Below, piece by piece: positions 44,696 to 56,095 of a stretch of 64,000 bases of DNA. Position numbers and translations under genes: made by a program. Within the stretch, counting starts at the first letter, position 1. Each line of letters opens with the position of its first letter. Source of the DNA: Metaphire vulgaris (taxonomy: Eukaryota; Annelida; Clitellata; Crassiclitellata; Megascolecidae); assembly GCA_018105865.1 (NCBI GenBank), contig CM030850.1, positions 14,697,967 through 14,761,966 of the forward strand, written 5' to 3'. Below the pieces are notes generated by a model. The model saw only the letters and a list, made by a program, of their open reading frames with translations, ran no database searches and had not been told where the DNA came from.

Positions 44696-45429
44696 TTTGT
44701 TGTTGTCGTCGTCATCATCGCCGCCGTCATCGTCGTCGTAGTTGACATATGTTAAATGGATCTTAAAAACTTTGGTCTTCTAAAGGAGAGCGATTTTGCT
44801 AATTGCCAGCTCATTAACAATGTAAACACGTAAAATTAGGGAGAAGATATATTTGTGGAAAGATGGAGAATCTTTTTAAAATATAAAAGCGAATGGTCAC
44901 TGGCCACTGAAGATTTTCTCTTGAAGCCGAGGCCCATGTGATTAGTCCCAGGTCTAAACGTTAGTCTTAAAACACTTTAAAACAGTGACCATAACAATAA
45001 TTATTGGTAATTTTTTAAATTTGCGGTTGATATTGAGTAACTGCAGACGTCATTAGATTTGTTAAATGTTCTTCAGTCGAGGAGTTTCGTTTTTGTTCTT
45101 GAAACATCACATGTTAATGGATTTTCAACAAAACGTGGCAGAGGAACGACACTGCATTTGGCTTGGAAACTAACAGAGAAATCCAATTATAAGTTTTCCA
45201 ATGATATGTAGATCTACTCACCTTTGACTGCATCGGGAAATTCTAGTGCAGTCTTGAAAAGTGCAGGAAAATGTGATTCAATTGACTGATGATGAATAAG
45301 TCCCATCTTTGCTTCAAAACACTGATTTCCTTTGCTAGTACCTGGAAATCCTGGTTAGGCCACTGACTCGTTTTCTCACATACAGTAAATTGCCGAAAAA
45401 TTGCTTAAGCTCTGGCGGGCCATGTGAAA
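44376..45429. other. intergenic; (TCA)n/(GTC)n at 44605-44745
   Basis: TCATCATCATC and TTGTTGTCGTC blocks, duplicated in order (44637 and 44693). No gene. Confidence 0.4.
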
Positions 45430-45478
45430 TCAACCTGTGGGTCACTTGTGGCCCGCGGGACACAGGTTGAACAGCACT
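45430..45478 (+). mobile_element. terminus of a hAT-like element
   Basis: Read inward from the right: TAGTGCTGTTCAACCTGTG, then CGCGGGCCACAAGTG, a common hAT terminus style. The partner end was not found. Confidence 0.35.
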
Positions 45479-45651
45479 ACCCTATGTTCGCCAATAAAAA
45501 TAATCATCTTTATTCGTGACAAGCACAGCATAAAAAGTAGTACACAACCAGTAGTACACAACCAAGGAAAACACAAATGATGATGGGCCCACAGATTTCG
45601 ACATTTTATCAACAATAAATCGCTAAATTTGCAAACATCACAAGTGACGAT

Positions 45652-45652
<1 letters not shown>

Positions 45653-45727
<75 letters not shown>

Positions 45728-45732
45728 GAGAA
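45653..45732 (+). repeat. (GA)n with GAAA
   Basis: AAAGAAAG passing into about 25 GA units, then GAAAGAGA. Confidence 0.95.
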
Positions 45733-47127
45733 TTGATAATTTCTTAAGACACGTGGTCTTGTTTATTGGCCTGATTTTCTCTTCGTGGCATGAAGAGAAG
45801 AAAGAGAATTCAAATCAAATTTCAAAATTAGTTTATTATTTTCTTGCATAATAACATCATGATTTTCATGTAAAGATCATAGTAGTAATAATAAGATCAT
45901 AATAGTAATATTTGAAAAATGTTGACATTTAAATAATTTGGAAACTTCTTCAGGAGAAGAGAAATATTTCTGTTCTTCTTCTTTCTTCTTCTTATTCTTC
46001 TTCTGAGTACTATGTTTATAAATACAGAAAGCTTCAATGAAACAAATTTTCTCAAAGTGAGGGTGCAGCGTGCTCTTTGTCAAATATATCAGCGCCTAAG
46101 CAGAATCAAGGTGACATATATTTTGAGATTATGAACTTGAAATAGTTTCTTTAAATTTATGGAGGATTTAATTTTCTTAGTTTCATCGTGTCATGCCAAG
46201 ACACATTTTTCATATATTGACCAGGACGCGTCAGTTGTCAGTAGTACTGCCATGCATAATGCGAGTGACCCACCGCTGCCCTAAACAGCGCAGGACGGTT
46301 AACAATATGTTTGAAAGACCCACATTTATCTGATTCTATTATTTTAAAAAAAAAAGTTATCCCTGTCTCTGAATGTCTGTCTTTAATAGGTTTTGTGTTT
46401 GAAGAGGGATCCTCCTCCCGAGGAAGGGGAATGAGAAATCTCTCTCTATCACCTTTTTTTGGAGGAGAAATATATTATATATATTTATATATATATATAT
46501 TTATATATATGGTCGATAGAACAGATATAAAAATACAGGAACAGAAGAGCATTATGATCGAGCGACTGATTTATTATTTTGAGAAAGATCGGCATTATAA
46601 CTGGATGCATGTATATTGGCAGATGGTTCTCCAGGTTAACATTATATATATATATATATCATGTATATATATATATATCATGTATTTATATGCTGTTGTA
46701 TATATTACAGGAGGTTCTGATGTGCTGGTCAATACGCAGTGACATTGTAGCTTTCAGTATTTCAGGCAGCTCCAAAAACCGAAAGAGTATGCGAAACATC
46801 ATGTAAAAATTTAAAAGATGATTGCCGGCGATGGCGAATCTGTTAGAAAAGTCTAAAATTCAATGGGAAATATTACCGACTTCACTTAATTCTGTCGATC
46901 GCTATAGATTTCCAATCGTCAGCAGCAATTCAGTGCAACGATATGAAACGTGTTTGCGAAAGTCAAGCCGTAGTGATGTTGTACATGTTCTTAGGAATTT
47001 AGAACACATAAGAAGATCGTCTACCGTAGAATTCAGAATTATCAGCAAATGCTTTGCGTTTTGTTGTGGCAGCACAGTTCACGTGTCCAATGTCCATCGT
47101 GAACTGATTTGCGCGTTTCTCAATATA
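45733..47127. other. intergenic; TA arrays and a LINE-like scrap
   Basis: TA-rich tracts at 46466-46510 and 46645-46695. Near 47035-47110, minus-strand sequence (GCAAAGCATTTGCTGATAAT) resembles the LINE segment at 47840-47880, a possible second fragment. No host gene supported. Confidence 0.35.
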
Positions 47128-47285
47128 GTAAAGTAAAGTAAAGTAAAGGTTTTCACCCGTAGGCTCAATGCCCGTAGGGTCCGGTGCTGATCCCCGTATT
47201 TAGTAGCCAGCAGCCCATAGGTGGCTAAGCCATACATCGGCGGACGGTGGCCAGTCTCTTCCGCCGAACCTATCTTACTATATAT
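47128..47285 (+). repeat. dispersed repeat starting (AGTAAA)n
   Basis: AGTAAAGTAAAGTAAAG followed by about 130 bp without coding capacity; a similar start is at 13190. Confidence 0.35.
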
Positions 47286-47359
47286 ATATTGCCATTATAT
47301 ATTTTGATGTTATTATTATTATTATTCGAACAGATATAAAAGCGCCGTAACAGGCCATC

Positions 47360-48090
47360 ATTATGACCAAAAGCGCTGATTTATTATTTTGAGAAATAAC
47401 TGCACGATAACTGGAACAAGTATATTTTTGGTTCTTTGGTTAACGTTATAGGAGAAATATATATCGGCCAGCGAATCGGGGAGCGCATTCCACAGAAGTG
47501 GGTTCTGATGAGTCATGGAGCGCTCGCCAAACTTTCCGAGTCCTGGCCGGAGGAGGAACGTAAAAGCCGGTGGCGACTGCTGGATCTCAGCTGGAGACGG
47601 CACCCGGTCGTCGTTTGTTTCCGTACCAGGCGTGACAAATAATTGGGGCAGGAAAGGGTCTAAAAGCGCGCGGAAAGTCAGCCAACACCGCTTGTAGACT
47701 ATGCGCTCCGGGACCAATCGAAGCCAATGGAGCTTGTCAACGATAGCACAGGTGTTCACAAAGTCGTGCCGCCTCAGGTTGAAAATAATCCGCGCAGAGG
47801 AATTGATGACCGCCTGAGTCTGCTAAGCTGGTTCCCAGGAAGTCCGAGCAAATGCTTTGCGTTTTGTTACAGTAATCCAGTCTCAAAGTCCATCATGAGC
47901 GCGGATCTGAGATGGATGGCGGCCGGTGTAAAGTTATGTAACGGCGAACTTTTTAATTCGCCGGAGTCAATGCAGGAGCGGGTCACGGCGCTGAGATGCC
48001 CGACGAGGGTCAGAGAGAAGTCGATGAGCACCGGCGGAGGCGGAGCTCTTCCGCCGAACCACGACTTCTTTACCATTATCTCGAAATGAT
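47360..48090 (-). mobile_element. CR1/L2-like LINE fragment
   Basis: Minus strand, broken frames: GLPGNQLSRL, then TCAIVDKLHWLRLVPERIVY, then NPLLWNALPDSLADI. These match the thumb and C-terminal part of CR1/L2-like reverse transcriptases (compare 51294-52540). Several stops and frameshifts. Confidence 0.7.
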
Positions 48091-48131
48091 GTTACTATCG
48101 CCCTCTAGCGATTAAGGCTGAGTCGACCTTA

Positions 48132-48208
48132 GGGGCTCCTACGGGATTGAACCCGTGTCGTCGGCGTGCCTGTCCAGTGATATTACCACTCATCTATCTT
48201 CCCGCCCC
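48132..48208 (-). mobile_element. tRNA-like SINE head or tRNA pseudogene
   Basis: Minus strand: GGGGC pairs with terminal GCCCC, GATA/TATC forms a D-like stem and ACGGG TTCAATC CCGT a good T arm. The anticodon stem does not pair, so not a functional tRNA. Confidence 0.55.
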
Positions 48209-48227
48209 TTTCTCAATATAGGCAAAC

Positions 48228-48306
48228 AATAATAATTACAGTTATTTCAACTTATTTGTTCTCAATATAGGCAAACAAATAAGTTGAAATAACTGTAATT
48301 ATTATT
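48228..48306. repeat. perfect 33-bp inverted repeat (hairpin)
   Basis: Left arm 48228-48260 and right arm 48274-48306 are exact reverse complements with a 13-nt spacer, CTCAATATAGGCA. The spacer and its borders repeat sequence found just before the left arm (TCTCAATATAGGCAAACAA at 48211 and similar at 48260). Confidence 0.95.
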
Positions 48307-48404
48307 AATTAAAACTTGCGGGTGAAATATTTTAAAGAGAATGATTTCGACGAGCTATCAACATCCTTCTCTGACTTCCCACTCCAAGTTCTCTTTTTCT
48401 GTCT

Positions 48405-48720
48405 TTGTCTCACTCTTTGTCTCTGTCTCTCTCTCCTTCACTTCTCTCTCCAGGACTCTCCACTTTCTCTCTGTCTGTCTCTGCCTGCCTGCCTGTCTCT
48501 CTCTCTTTCAATCTGTTTCTCTCTCCACTTTTCTCTCTCATCATCTTTTTTTCTCTCTCTCCCCATCACTTCTCAATCGAGCCAGGACCTCCTTCACTTT
48601 CTCTCTGTCTCTGTTTGTCTGTCTGTTTCTCTGACTATCTCTTTCTATCTATTTCTTTCTCCTTCTATTTCTCCTTCTCTCTCTCTCTCTTTCCATCTGT
48701 TTCTTTCTCCTTCTCCTTCT

Positions 48721-48777
<57 letters not shown>

Positions 48778-48868
48778 CTCTCTCTCCTCAATGCAACTGT
48801 TTCTCCTTCTCCTCTCTCTCCTTCTCTTCTCTCTCTCTCTCCTTCTGCAACCTTCTTTCTTCTCTCCT

Positions 48869-48915
<47 letters not shown>

Positions 48916-48978
48916 CTCAGTGCAACTGTTTCTTCTTCTTCTTCTTCTTCTTCTTCTTCTTCTTCTTCTTCTTCTTCT
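48405..48978 (+). repeat. (CT)n and (TTC)n pyrimidine tract
   Basis: CT/CTGT-rich with pure CT runs (48726-48788, 48876-48912) and a (TTC)n run (48931-48978). Includes an internal duplication: CTCAATGCAACTGTTTC (48786) and CTCAGTGCAACTGTTTC (48915). Confidence 0.92.
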
Positions 48979-49283
48979 TGAGATTTGCGTGGCGGTGGGA
49001 CTTTGGCTGTTTCCAGCGTTGCAGCCTCGTCGCTTCCTGACAGCGGCCAATTTTACGCCGCATTCATCAACCGGCTAATGAAGGATCCCTTTACATGTTG
49101 ACGTTGATTGCTCCCCGTCGTCCGCTGCACCAGCGCCTCCTAGCGCCATAAACAGCAATGCACCAAGACGGATGTCCACGTGACCACGTGACCAACGCTA
49201 AGGAAGCGCATTCGTGTCGATAGATTCCCCATGTAAATGTGGATTCAAAATTTTATGGATCTTTAATATTAATGCACTGGGCA
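48979..49283. other. intergenic, no gene seen
   Basis: Two adjacent CACGTGACC sites at about 49178-49194. No gene. Confidence 0.4.
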
Positions 49284-49340
49284 TCAGTGGCGCAGTCAGG
49301 CTTCCAGAGTGGGGGTGTGCAGACGAAAAATTAGAGTAAT
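49284..49340 (+). mobile_element. family C hAT left end only
   Basis: CAGTGGCGCAGTCAGGCTTCC resembles the CAGTGGCGTAGCC terminus. No partner found. Confidence 0.3.
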
Positions 49341-49457
49341 ATTAGATCAAAATCTTAAGATATTTGGCATGTTCTTTAGCAGTCAAGAGTCCACTTACAC
49401 AGTCGAATTTGAATCGATCTCACTGGGAAGTGAGTTTGATGGAGGAAGTTTCCTCGC

Positions 49458-49458
<1 letters not shown>

Positions 49459-49527
<69 letters not shown>

Positions 49528-49579
49528 GAGATTTTAAGCGGTTTAGTAGCTAAGTTTTGCCCTTTGTGAAAACCACTGT
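49459..49579 (+). repeat. (AAT)n plus GATTTTAAGCGGTTTAG repeat
   Basis: About 22 AAT units followed by the module GATTTTAAGCGGTTTAG...TGTGAAAACCACTG, as at 28500. Confidence 0.75.
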
Positions 49580-49652
49580 AAATTTTATTAGATTCTAATT
49601 TTGGGCTTCGGAACAATTTTTGTAGACTATGTGAAAACTTATCGATAGGCTA

Positions 49653-49732
49653 TACCGAGTGGCGCAAAAATCCGGGACTATGTTAAAATGCAAACTTAAA
49701 TGTGACTAGTCCGGTTTTTGCGCCACCCTGTA
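49653..49732. mobile_element. 80-bp palindromic Tc1/mariner-like MITE
   Basis: Arms TACCGAGTGGCGCAAAAATC and, inverted, TACAGGGTGGCGCAAAAACC nearly fill the element. TA dinucleotides flank both ends (49651-49652 and 49733-49734). The TACAGGGTG terminus and TA target fit a mariner-type element reduced to its inverted repeats. Confidence 0.75.
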
Positions 49733-49734
49733 TA

Positions 49735-50290
49735 ATCATATTATGCGATTATATTCACAATATTCCCTCTTAGACAACATTATCTCCCCTAGCCTGAACT
49801 CGAGTTGAGGGGGCCTGCCCTGAAGCCGGTACCTTTGTGGCAACACCAATTCTAAAACCTCATTTGTGCAGCGAAGCGATGGTTTCAGAATAGGGACAGC
49901 CGTTGTGAGATTTAGCGCTATATTATTAATAACAATAATTACGTTTTGTTATTTATTGGTCAAAAGCTGCAATACGACTAATTGTACCGATTCCATTTTT
50001 AACATTAAGGCCCTCATGCCGGCGTACAATGCAATTATTAGACATAGGGGCCAGCAGCTGAATGTTGGGAATGATGAAAAGAAGAATAGTGAGCCGAAGC
50101 AAAGAGATGATCATAATAATACCAGTAGCGTGAAGAGGGTGGGGCGGTGGGGCGGTGGCCCCTGCATAGACCAGATGGGGGATGCCAAAATTGACGGCGA
50201 CCTTTTTTTGCTCGTCAAACATTTTCTATCGACTTGGCCCCGTGCGCCCATCACTCTCTGCAATCCACTGCATAACATTATATAAGACAT
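49735..50290. other. intergenic, no gene supported
   Basis: A 139-residue frame (49866-50285) includes one hydrophobic stretch but no domain. TTTAGCGCTATATTATTAA at about 49912 resembles a LINE 3' end. Confidence 0.35.
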
Positions 50291-50492
50291 CAGGGTCTGT
50301 TTTAACGTGCAGTGATACACAAACTGCGCAGTGGTAAACTGAAAATGTGCAGTGGTAAAATACAAATTTCTGTGCTTTGTGTAGTGACAAATTTTCCAGA
50401 CAACCTTTTTTAGCTTTTTTTTGGCGCCAATGGCCACAAATTTTCCGAGTTTAGTGCAATGATACATTTTTCTTAAAACAGTCCATGTAGTG
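50291..50492 (+). mobile_element. hAT-type MITE (CAGGGTCTGTTTTAA)
   Basis: Left end CAGGGTCTGTTTTAACGTG; right end TTAAAACAGTCCATGTAGTG. Flanks TAAGACAT (50283-50290) and TAAGATAT (50493-50500) match at seven of eight. Confidence 0.65.
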
Positions 50493-50518
50493 TAAGATAT
50501 TAGTAGGGCCTCGTCTAG

Positions 50519-50582
50519 AATACTGTGTTCTACCCAACCCAACCCAATCCAACCCAATACAACCCAACCCATACATCTCTGT
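50519..50582 (-). mobile_element. partial CAGAGATGTCCATGGG-family MITE
   Basis: Minus strand: CAGAGATGTATGGGTTGGG then GGGTTGGATTGGGTT repeats, resembling 36267-36491. Other end not found. Confidence 0.45.
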
Positions 50583-51293
50583 TCCAAATCCATCTGCAAA
50601 AGACCAGGTCATTTCAGAGAGTGGGAAAAGTGTGAGACACTGGAGGAATAGACAACTGGAAGAGATTACGTTTCAAAATTCAAACTGACTGAAATTTAAA
50701 CCGAATTCTTGGATCAGAGCCTCTATAGTCATCGCTGCATGTTTAATCTTACATTTATATAGCGCCTTGACAATAATAATGCCCTAGTCATTACTTGAAC
50801 GTGGTCTCCAGATGCTGAGGCAGTCGGTGTGAGCGACGAGTCCTCCGGTAGATTATGAGGCGCCTTTTGTTACAGTTCGAAGAATCGTTGGATATTACGC
50901 CGTTTTACGATTCCGAACAGCGAATATAAAACGAAATTCGGTTTTGTGTGAAACACGAATTGACAAAACTTCCGACCAGAGAAGTTTTGAAACGCCCGGA
51001 CGCCGTCTATATAGAGGCATTCCGCCCGCTCGAGGGTTTTAATCCGAAAGTTATGACCCGGTATCGTCGTGTTCCAACAGTGAATGGGGTCCCTGGGGAT
51101 TTTTTAGATGGAAACGTTCGAATAAAACGCGCAAACAGCCCAATTAAACAAATCCACCTTTCTGGTCATGGATTTATGAAATTCTAATACGAAATATCAA
51201 AACAATAGATTAGAATCAGAATAGAATATCAAAGATATAATTGGTCCGAAGTTACCCAGAGTTGCATAATATTTCAGATATTTCGCCACCTCA
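50583..51293. other. intergenic; unrecognised 79-residue frame
   Basis: A TATAGCGCCTTG repeat scrap is at 50759. The frame at 50948-51187 (KHELTKLPTREVLKRPD start) has no recognised domain; it could be an exon or chance. Confidence 0.35.
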
Positions 51294-52540
51294 ATGATTC
51301 CTCGCCAGCTTTGTCTCTCGAGTGCTCTGTGCCCCAGGGCTCGTCTTTGGGACCGATTGCCTTCATCACATACACAGAAGACTTTGCCCTCATTTTTCAA
51401 CGTCATGATCTTCGCCATCATATTTTTGCTGATGATAAACAGATCTACGACAATGTGGACATTAAAGACGTTGGTCTTGCTCTTGGTCGTCTCCAAAATT
51501 GCATCACAGAGGTCCAAGGATGGTGTTCTCACGACGATTGCAACTTAATGCTTCAAAGACTGAGCTTGCATGGTTTGGCTCACATGCTAACATGCTTAAG
51601 CTGTCCAACACCGATTGTAGTCTGGCACTTCAGGGCACCATCGTCCGCCCTTCTTCCGTCGTCAGAGATCTCGGAGTACTGTTTGACAATGAATTGACCA
51701 TGAAGCAACATGTTGGACAGTTAGCCAAGAGCTGCTTCTATCACATACGACGTATCCGCCAGATTTGTCGAATCGCTGGCAAAGAAGTCGCCTCGCAACT
51801 GGTTTCTGCGTTTGTTCTGTCCAGACTAGACTATTGTAATTCTGTTCTTGCCGGCCTCCCAAAGTCTACACTGGCCAACCTGCAGCGCGTACAAAATGCT
51901 GCTGCACGTCTGGTGCTGGACCTAAAACCTCGAGACCACGTCACTCCAGCGCTTCGCGAACTCCATTGGCTTCCAGTCCAGTCACGTATACAACACAAAC
52001 TATGCACGCTGATGTTCTGTGCACAGAATGGTCTTTGTCAGAGCTCGAATTGCTGGGGGGTTGGGGGGGGGTCAGCCTCCCTTTAAAATGGCAGACCCTC
52101 CCTAGAGAAATGCAAAAAAGTTTTGCAAATGACAAAAGTGTAAATTCTTAAAACACCACGCTCGCCATGACCCCCCCCCTCCGTTTCATTTTCTCACAAT
52201 TCGAGCACTGGTCTTTGTCCGACCTATCTGGCCGATCTGCTCCAGCCAACATCAACCGCCATTGGTAGACCAGGCCTACGATCAGCATCTACTAGCCAAT
52301 ACCAGAAACCTCGTCTTCGGACAGTCATGGGGCAACGAGCGACAAAATACGCCGGACATCATGCCTGGAACGCCCTTCCACCAGCGCTACGGAGCATAAA
52401 GTCGCCCGTCGCTTTCCGTAAAAATTTGAAGACACACCTGTTTAATTGTGCATATAATAATTAACATAATTGACATTAATTGTAATGCGCTTGCTAACAT
52501 TTATTGATTAGGCGCAATATAAATAGCTAATTACATTTAC
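51294..52540 (+). mobile_element. CR1/L2-like LINE, 3' part, with nested hAT
   Basis: Consecutive frames give SVPQGSSLGPIAFITY and IFADDKQIYDNV (FADD box), then VRDLGVLFDNELTMKQHV, FVLSRLDYCNSVLAGLP, LQRVQNAAARLVLDL and VTPALRELHWLPVQ. After a 172-bp insertion come LADLLQPTS, HAWNALPPALRSIK and FRKNLKTHLFN. The order is that of CR1/L2/Jockey-type reverse transcriptases. At least one frameshift near 51500. The 3' end is near GCGCAATATAAATAGC (52511). Confidence 0.88.
52039..52210 (+). mobile_element. hAT-type MITE inserted in the LINE
   Basis: The 14-bp ends CAGAGCTCGAATTG and CAATTCGAGCACTG are inverse with one mismatch. A perfect 8-bp TSD, GTCTTTGT, lies at 52031-52038 and 52211-52218. Removing it with one TSD restores the LINE reading frame (LCQ/LCP..YLADLL). 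172 bp, no coding capacity. Confidence 0.95.
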
Positions 52541-53046
52541 ATAACAACAGATAAACTGATACCTGTCTTGGAAACGTGAAGGACGATAGAAGGTGACATC
52601 TTAGGGTATACAGTAAACAGTGAAATATCCATGAATTTGCTCTGGTCGTCTGTAACAATCGTTATGCATATGCACGGGGTTGAATTGTCGTACAGCTTCT
52701 AAGCCTGAGTCTATCCTCAGATATCAAGGCAACCAGACATCAGGAAGACGATAGCTTTCCATTGCTCTGCAGTCATCGCATTTTGCCAGTTGAGTGGATC
52801 AGTGTCGTTTATTTGAGCTCGGGATACTTCGCTATATATGATATAAACAGGTAGGTTTAGCCTATATAAGAGGTCGTCGCTAAACGCGTTGTTCTGCATC
52901 CCATTTAGAAAACAAAATGGTTTTATTCGATTCTCTTTCTGGACATTCGGAGGTTATTACCTTACCAGTTACCGCTTGAAAAATGAAAATGCCCGTTAGG
53001 AATTTTTCGTCGGCTGTAAGCGATAAAATCATGTTAGCGATTAAAA
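52541..53046. other. intergenic, no gene seen
   Basis: No supported feature. Confidence 0.35.
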
Positions 53047-53384
53047 CAGGGACGTAGCGACGGGAGGGGTATATCAGTATATATATACACCCCCCAAAAA
53101 ATCAATATATATATAATACATTATATATAAAACATATATATAATTATATATACTGTTGTATCAGTATATATAATACAGTATATATATAACATATATATAT
53201 ACTGTTGTATCATGCAGTATATATATATAATACAGTATATATATAATACAGTATAAATAAAACAAATATATATATATATACTGTTGTATGTATAACATAT
53301 ATAGTATATATATTATATTTATAATATATAACAATAGGTACCACCCAAATTTATACCCCACTCAAATTCCTGGCTACGCCTCTG
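53047..53384 (+). mobile_element. hAT-type element with TA-rich core
   Basis: Left end CAGGGACGTAGCGACGGG, right end CCTGGCTACGCCTCTG. Flanks GATTAAAA and GATGAAAC match at six of eight. The core is TA-array sequence with CAGTATATATA units. Confidence 0.6.
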
Positions 53385-53761
53385 GATGAAACTGCGTTAT
53401 TTAAATCTCAACCGAAACGTAAAAGTATCTTTTCATGACCCGTGATTCCGACTGTATACGAGTGATCCCAGTGTAACTGTACCTTATGCGGAGACGGTCC
53501 TCTCTGCCACTCCTTCTCTGATCCAGACTCCAGATCGTCACTCCTGATGACGTTGATGATGATGACGACGACGACGATGACGTAACGCTTGATTCCATGT
53601 CGTCGTCATCGTCGTAGTCGTCCGACTTTCGGTCGACATTTCGTCGGCGCAAATTGCGTTTTCGTTCGCTTTCTCCGCCGAAAATTCACTTTACCCCGCA
53701 TCGTCGCTCGCCCCAACCCCCGGCACCCACCCTGACACGCCCGCTGCGGCGGCGTAGGCAG
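53385..53761. other. intergenic; GAC/GTC triplet tract at 53545-53625
   Basis: GATGATGACGACG units; no gene. Confidence 0.35.
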
Positions 53762-53920
53762 AGGAGGAGGAGGAGGAGGAGGAGGAGGAGGAGGAGGAGG
53801 AGGAGGAGGAGCAGGCATGCACCCGTGCACAAGGCCCCCTCTAGGTCGGCCGAACGCCCGGGTGCGCTCGTCGATGTGGGGGAGAGTGGGGCAGGCAGGC
53901 AGGCAGGCAGGCAGGCATCG
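53762..53920 (+). repeat. (GGA)n and (GGCA)n arrays
   Basis: About 17 GGA units (53762-53811) and about 7 GGCA units (53891-53919). Confidence 0.92.
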
Positions 53921-54119
53921 ACGGCGTCGGAGTCGGTAGACGGTCCCCTGCGTGGCGGACGTTTTGTCGTTCGCCGTCCGCACAATGGCCGTCGCTTCGC
54001 CTTCGCGGTGATTAAAAGACGAACGAAAGTTGATTGCGTTCCCACAGGTCACAGATGACGTCACGATAACGTAATGTACTAAACGGAAGCAGAAGTAGAA
54101 GAAGGACAGGAGAAGTGAA

Positions 54120-54297
54120 TTCTCCTTCTTCTTCTTCTTCTTCTTCTCTTCTTCTTCTTCTTCTTCTTCTTCTTCTTCTTCTTCTTCTTCTTCTTCCTCC
54201 TCTTCTTCCTCCTCTTCTTCCTCCTCTTCTTCCTCCTCTTCTTCCTCCTCTTCTTCTCCTCTTCTTCTTCCTCCTCTTTCTTCTTCTTCTTCTTCGA
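54120..54297 (+). repeat. (TTC)n and (TCCTCTTCT)n array
   Basis: TTC array (54124-54196) followed by higher-order CCTCCTCTTCTT units. Confidence 0.92.
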
Positions 54298-54474
54298 TTG
54301 AGATGAAGTTGGAAGAGATAATTGTTGGAAGCCATTAATTGCTCTTATCTGCCGATGGCATCTGTTCTTCTGTGATGCTGCGTTGTGTTCTTAGCAAACA
54401 ATCGCTTCCAATCTGTCGTCTTCTGCGTCGTTCTTCTCCAGTCTTCCAATCATTGATTCACTTACGTAACCACG
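54298..54474. other. intergenic, no gene seen
   Basis: No supported feature. Confidence 0.35.
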
Positions 54475-54620
54475 AAGGATGGGGGGTACGCCGGGGTGGG
54501 AGTCGACCCCCATTTTTCGGAAATGGACGAGTCGTGGAATTTTTGCAAAGCCGTTGAGCAGTTGGGGGGCTAGGGGTAGGTAGTATCCAGGGGTAGGTAG
54601 GATGCAATGAATTTCTGGGA
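54475..54620 (+). mobile_element. family C hAT MITE fragment
   Basis: GACGAGTCGTGGAATTTTTG, then CCGTTGAGCAGTTG and GGGGTAGGTAG match the interior of the copy at 20957. The ends are not recognisable. Confidence 0.5.
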
Positions 54621-55324
54621 AGATCCCGACAATTCTCAAAGGAATTTTATATAAACGTTTTAGGAGAAATCTGTAGAATTGATGAATAAAATATACTGTT
54701 CAGAATTGACAATGTATAAAAGCCATTTTAGTCTCTCTGTATACAAAGTCATAGTGCAAAATGGAGTTTTCTATTGCTGGAAGCGAATTTGTTGATGACA
54801 TTGTCTATGGATATGTCCTTATCTTTGTGGATATACATCAAGGCTAATCCGTTTAGACGGTCATCTTCCATTGAAGACGCATTTTTGGTGGACCGGTGGG
54901 GGGAGGCTACATCCTCAGTCATCCCCAACGTGGAACCGCCCCTGTTATTGCTAACGGCCTATGGGTCATGGCAACATGGGTCAGGGTTCAATCATGAGTC
55001 ACGAGGGTCAAGGTTCATTTTGAGTGACCCACTAATGCAATCTGTGCTAGGAAGGAAGTCTGCATACTAAAGTCATACAAGAGAGACACGTAGGTCGAAG
55101 TTATTGTTCAGGTTGACTCTATGTCTACTAAGAAAGTTGGTAAAACAGAACTGAAATAGGATTTTAAAGTAGTTTTTAAGAGTTCTTGGAACTTCCACTG
55201 TGGCAATTCATAATTTTCAAAACCCCGTTGAAGTCAACACTAAAGTTGAGTACTAATCGAGCACAGAAGCACATAAATACCAATAATAAAATACCATTAA
55301 ACTAACCGATCAACAATTTGACCA
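54621..55324. other. intergenic; GGGTCA-rich stretch
   Basis: Several GGGTCA/TGACCC hexamers at 54960-55035. No gene. Confidence 0.35.
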
Positions 55325-55482
55325 GCACGACAAGTGTAATTGTAAGTATAAGTGTAACTTTAAGTGTAATTGTAAGCGTAATTGTAACTGTAAGCGTAAT
55401 CGACAAGTGTAATTGTAAGTATAAGTGTAACGTGTAACTTTGTAAGTATAAGTGTAATTGTAAGTGTAACTGTAATCAAGGG
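55325..55482 (+). repeat. 6-bp minisatellite (AAGTGT/AATTGT)
   Basis: Degenerate AAGTGTAATTGT units with a larger repeat of CGACAAGTGTAATTGTAAG. Confidence 0.85.
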
Positions 55483-55721
55483 TAGCGTCATTGCCTGGCA
55501 AATTCTTATTTGTCAATGCACCCGCAGCCTTAATATATGTTCGACGGATGATGGGTCAAGACTTAATGACCCATAACCCAGATGACCAATTGAGTGTCTA
55601 TAGTCCATTTAACTCTTGACCCATGATGATGATCAATCGACCAATTGCCATCTCTGCGTCCTAGTATTTATTATAATTCAATACGATACGACACCCTAAT
55701 CAACTGTTACCCTTTTTGCCG

Positions 55722-55770
55722 TTGTTGTTGTTGTTGTTGTTGGTGGTGGTGGTGATGATGATGATGATGT
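55722..55770 (+). repeat. (GTT)n-(GGT)n-(GAT)n
   Basis: Three trinucleotide runs in succession. Confidence 0.9.
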
Positions 55771-55969
55771 TTGCGAACTCACAAAGTAAAAATCGGCGCT
55801 TCTCTTGTATTGCCTATTTAGTCTTATACGACAGATTCGCCATAAACTGCCTGAATATCAACTCAGAATAATTCTCTCGCGCTGCTTAATATTAAGCCAT
55901 ACAATTCGAAAGGTCCTTAAGTATAAGAAATCAATTTTGATCAACAGCATTTTATTAGGCACCTCTGTC

Positions 55970-56095
55970 TGCTCCGTCTGCTTGTCTTGCTCCGTCTGCT
56001 TGTCTTGCTCCGTCTGCTTGTCTTGCTCTGTCTCAGACTGTCTGCCTGTCTTGCTCTGTCTCAGACTGTCTGCCTGTCTTGCTCTGTCTGTCTTG
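55970..56095 (+). repeat. 15-27 bp minisatellite (CTGCTTGTCTTGCTC)
   Basis: CTGCTTGTCTTGCTCCGT repeated three times, then longer CTGTCTCAGACTGTCTGC units twice. Confidence 0.88.

Noticed and set aside
48132..48208. functional tRNA gene
   Set aside because: Acceptor and T arms pair but the anticodon stem does not; listed as a tRNA-like SINE or pseudogene.
50519..50582. interstitial telomere-like CCCAAC repeats
   Set aside because: Units are CCCAA/CCCAAT, not the TTAGGG metazoan telomere, and end in a MITE-type terminus.
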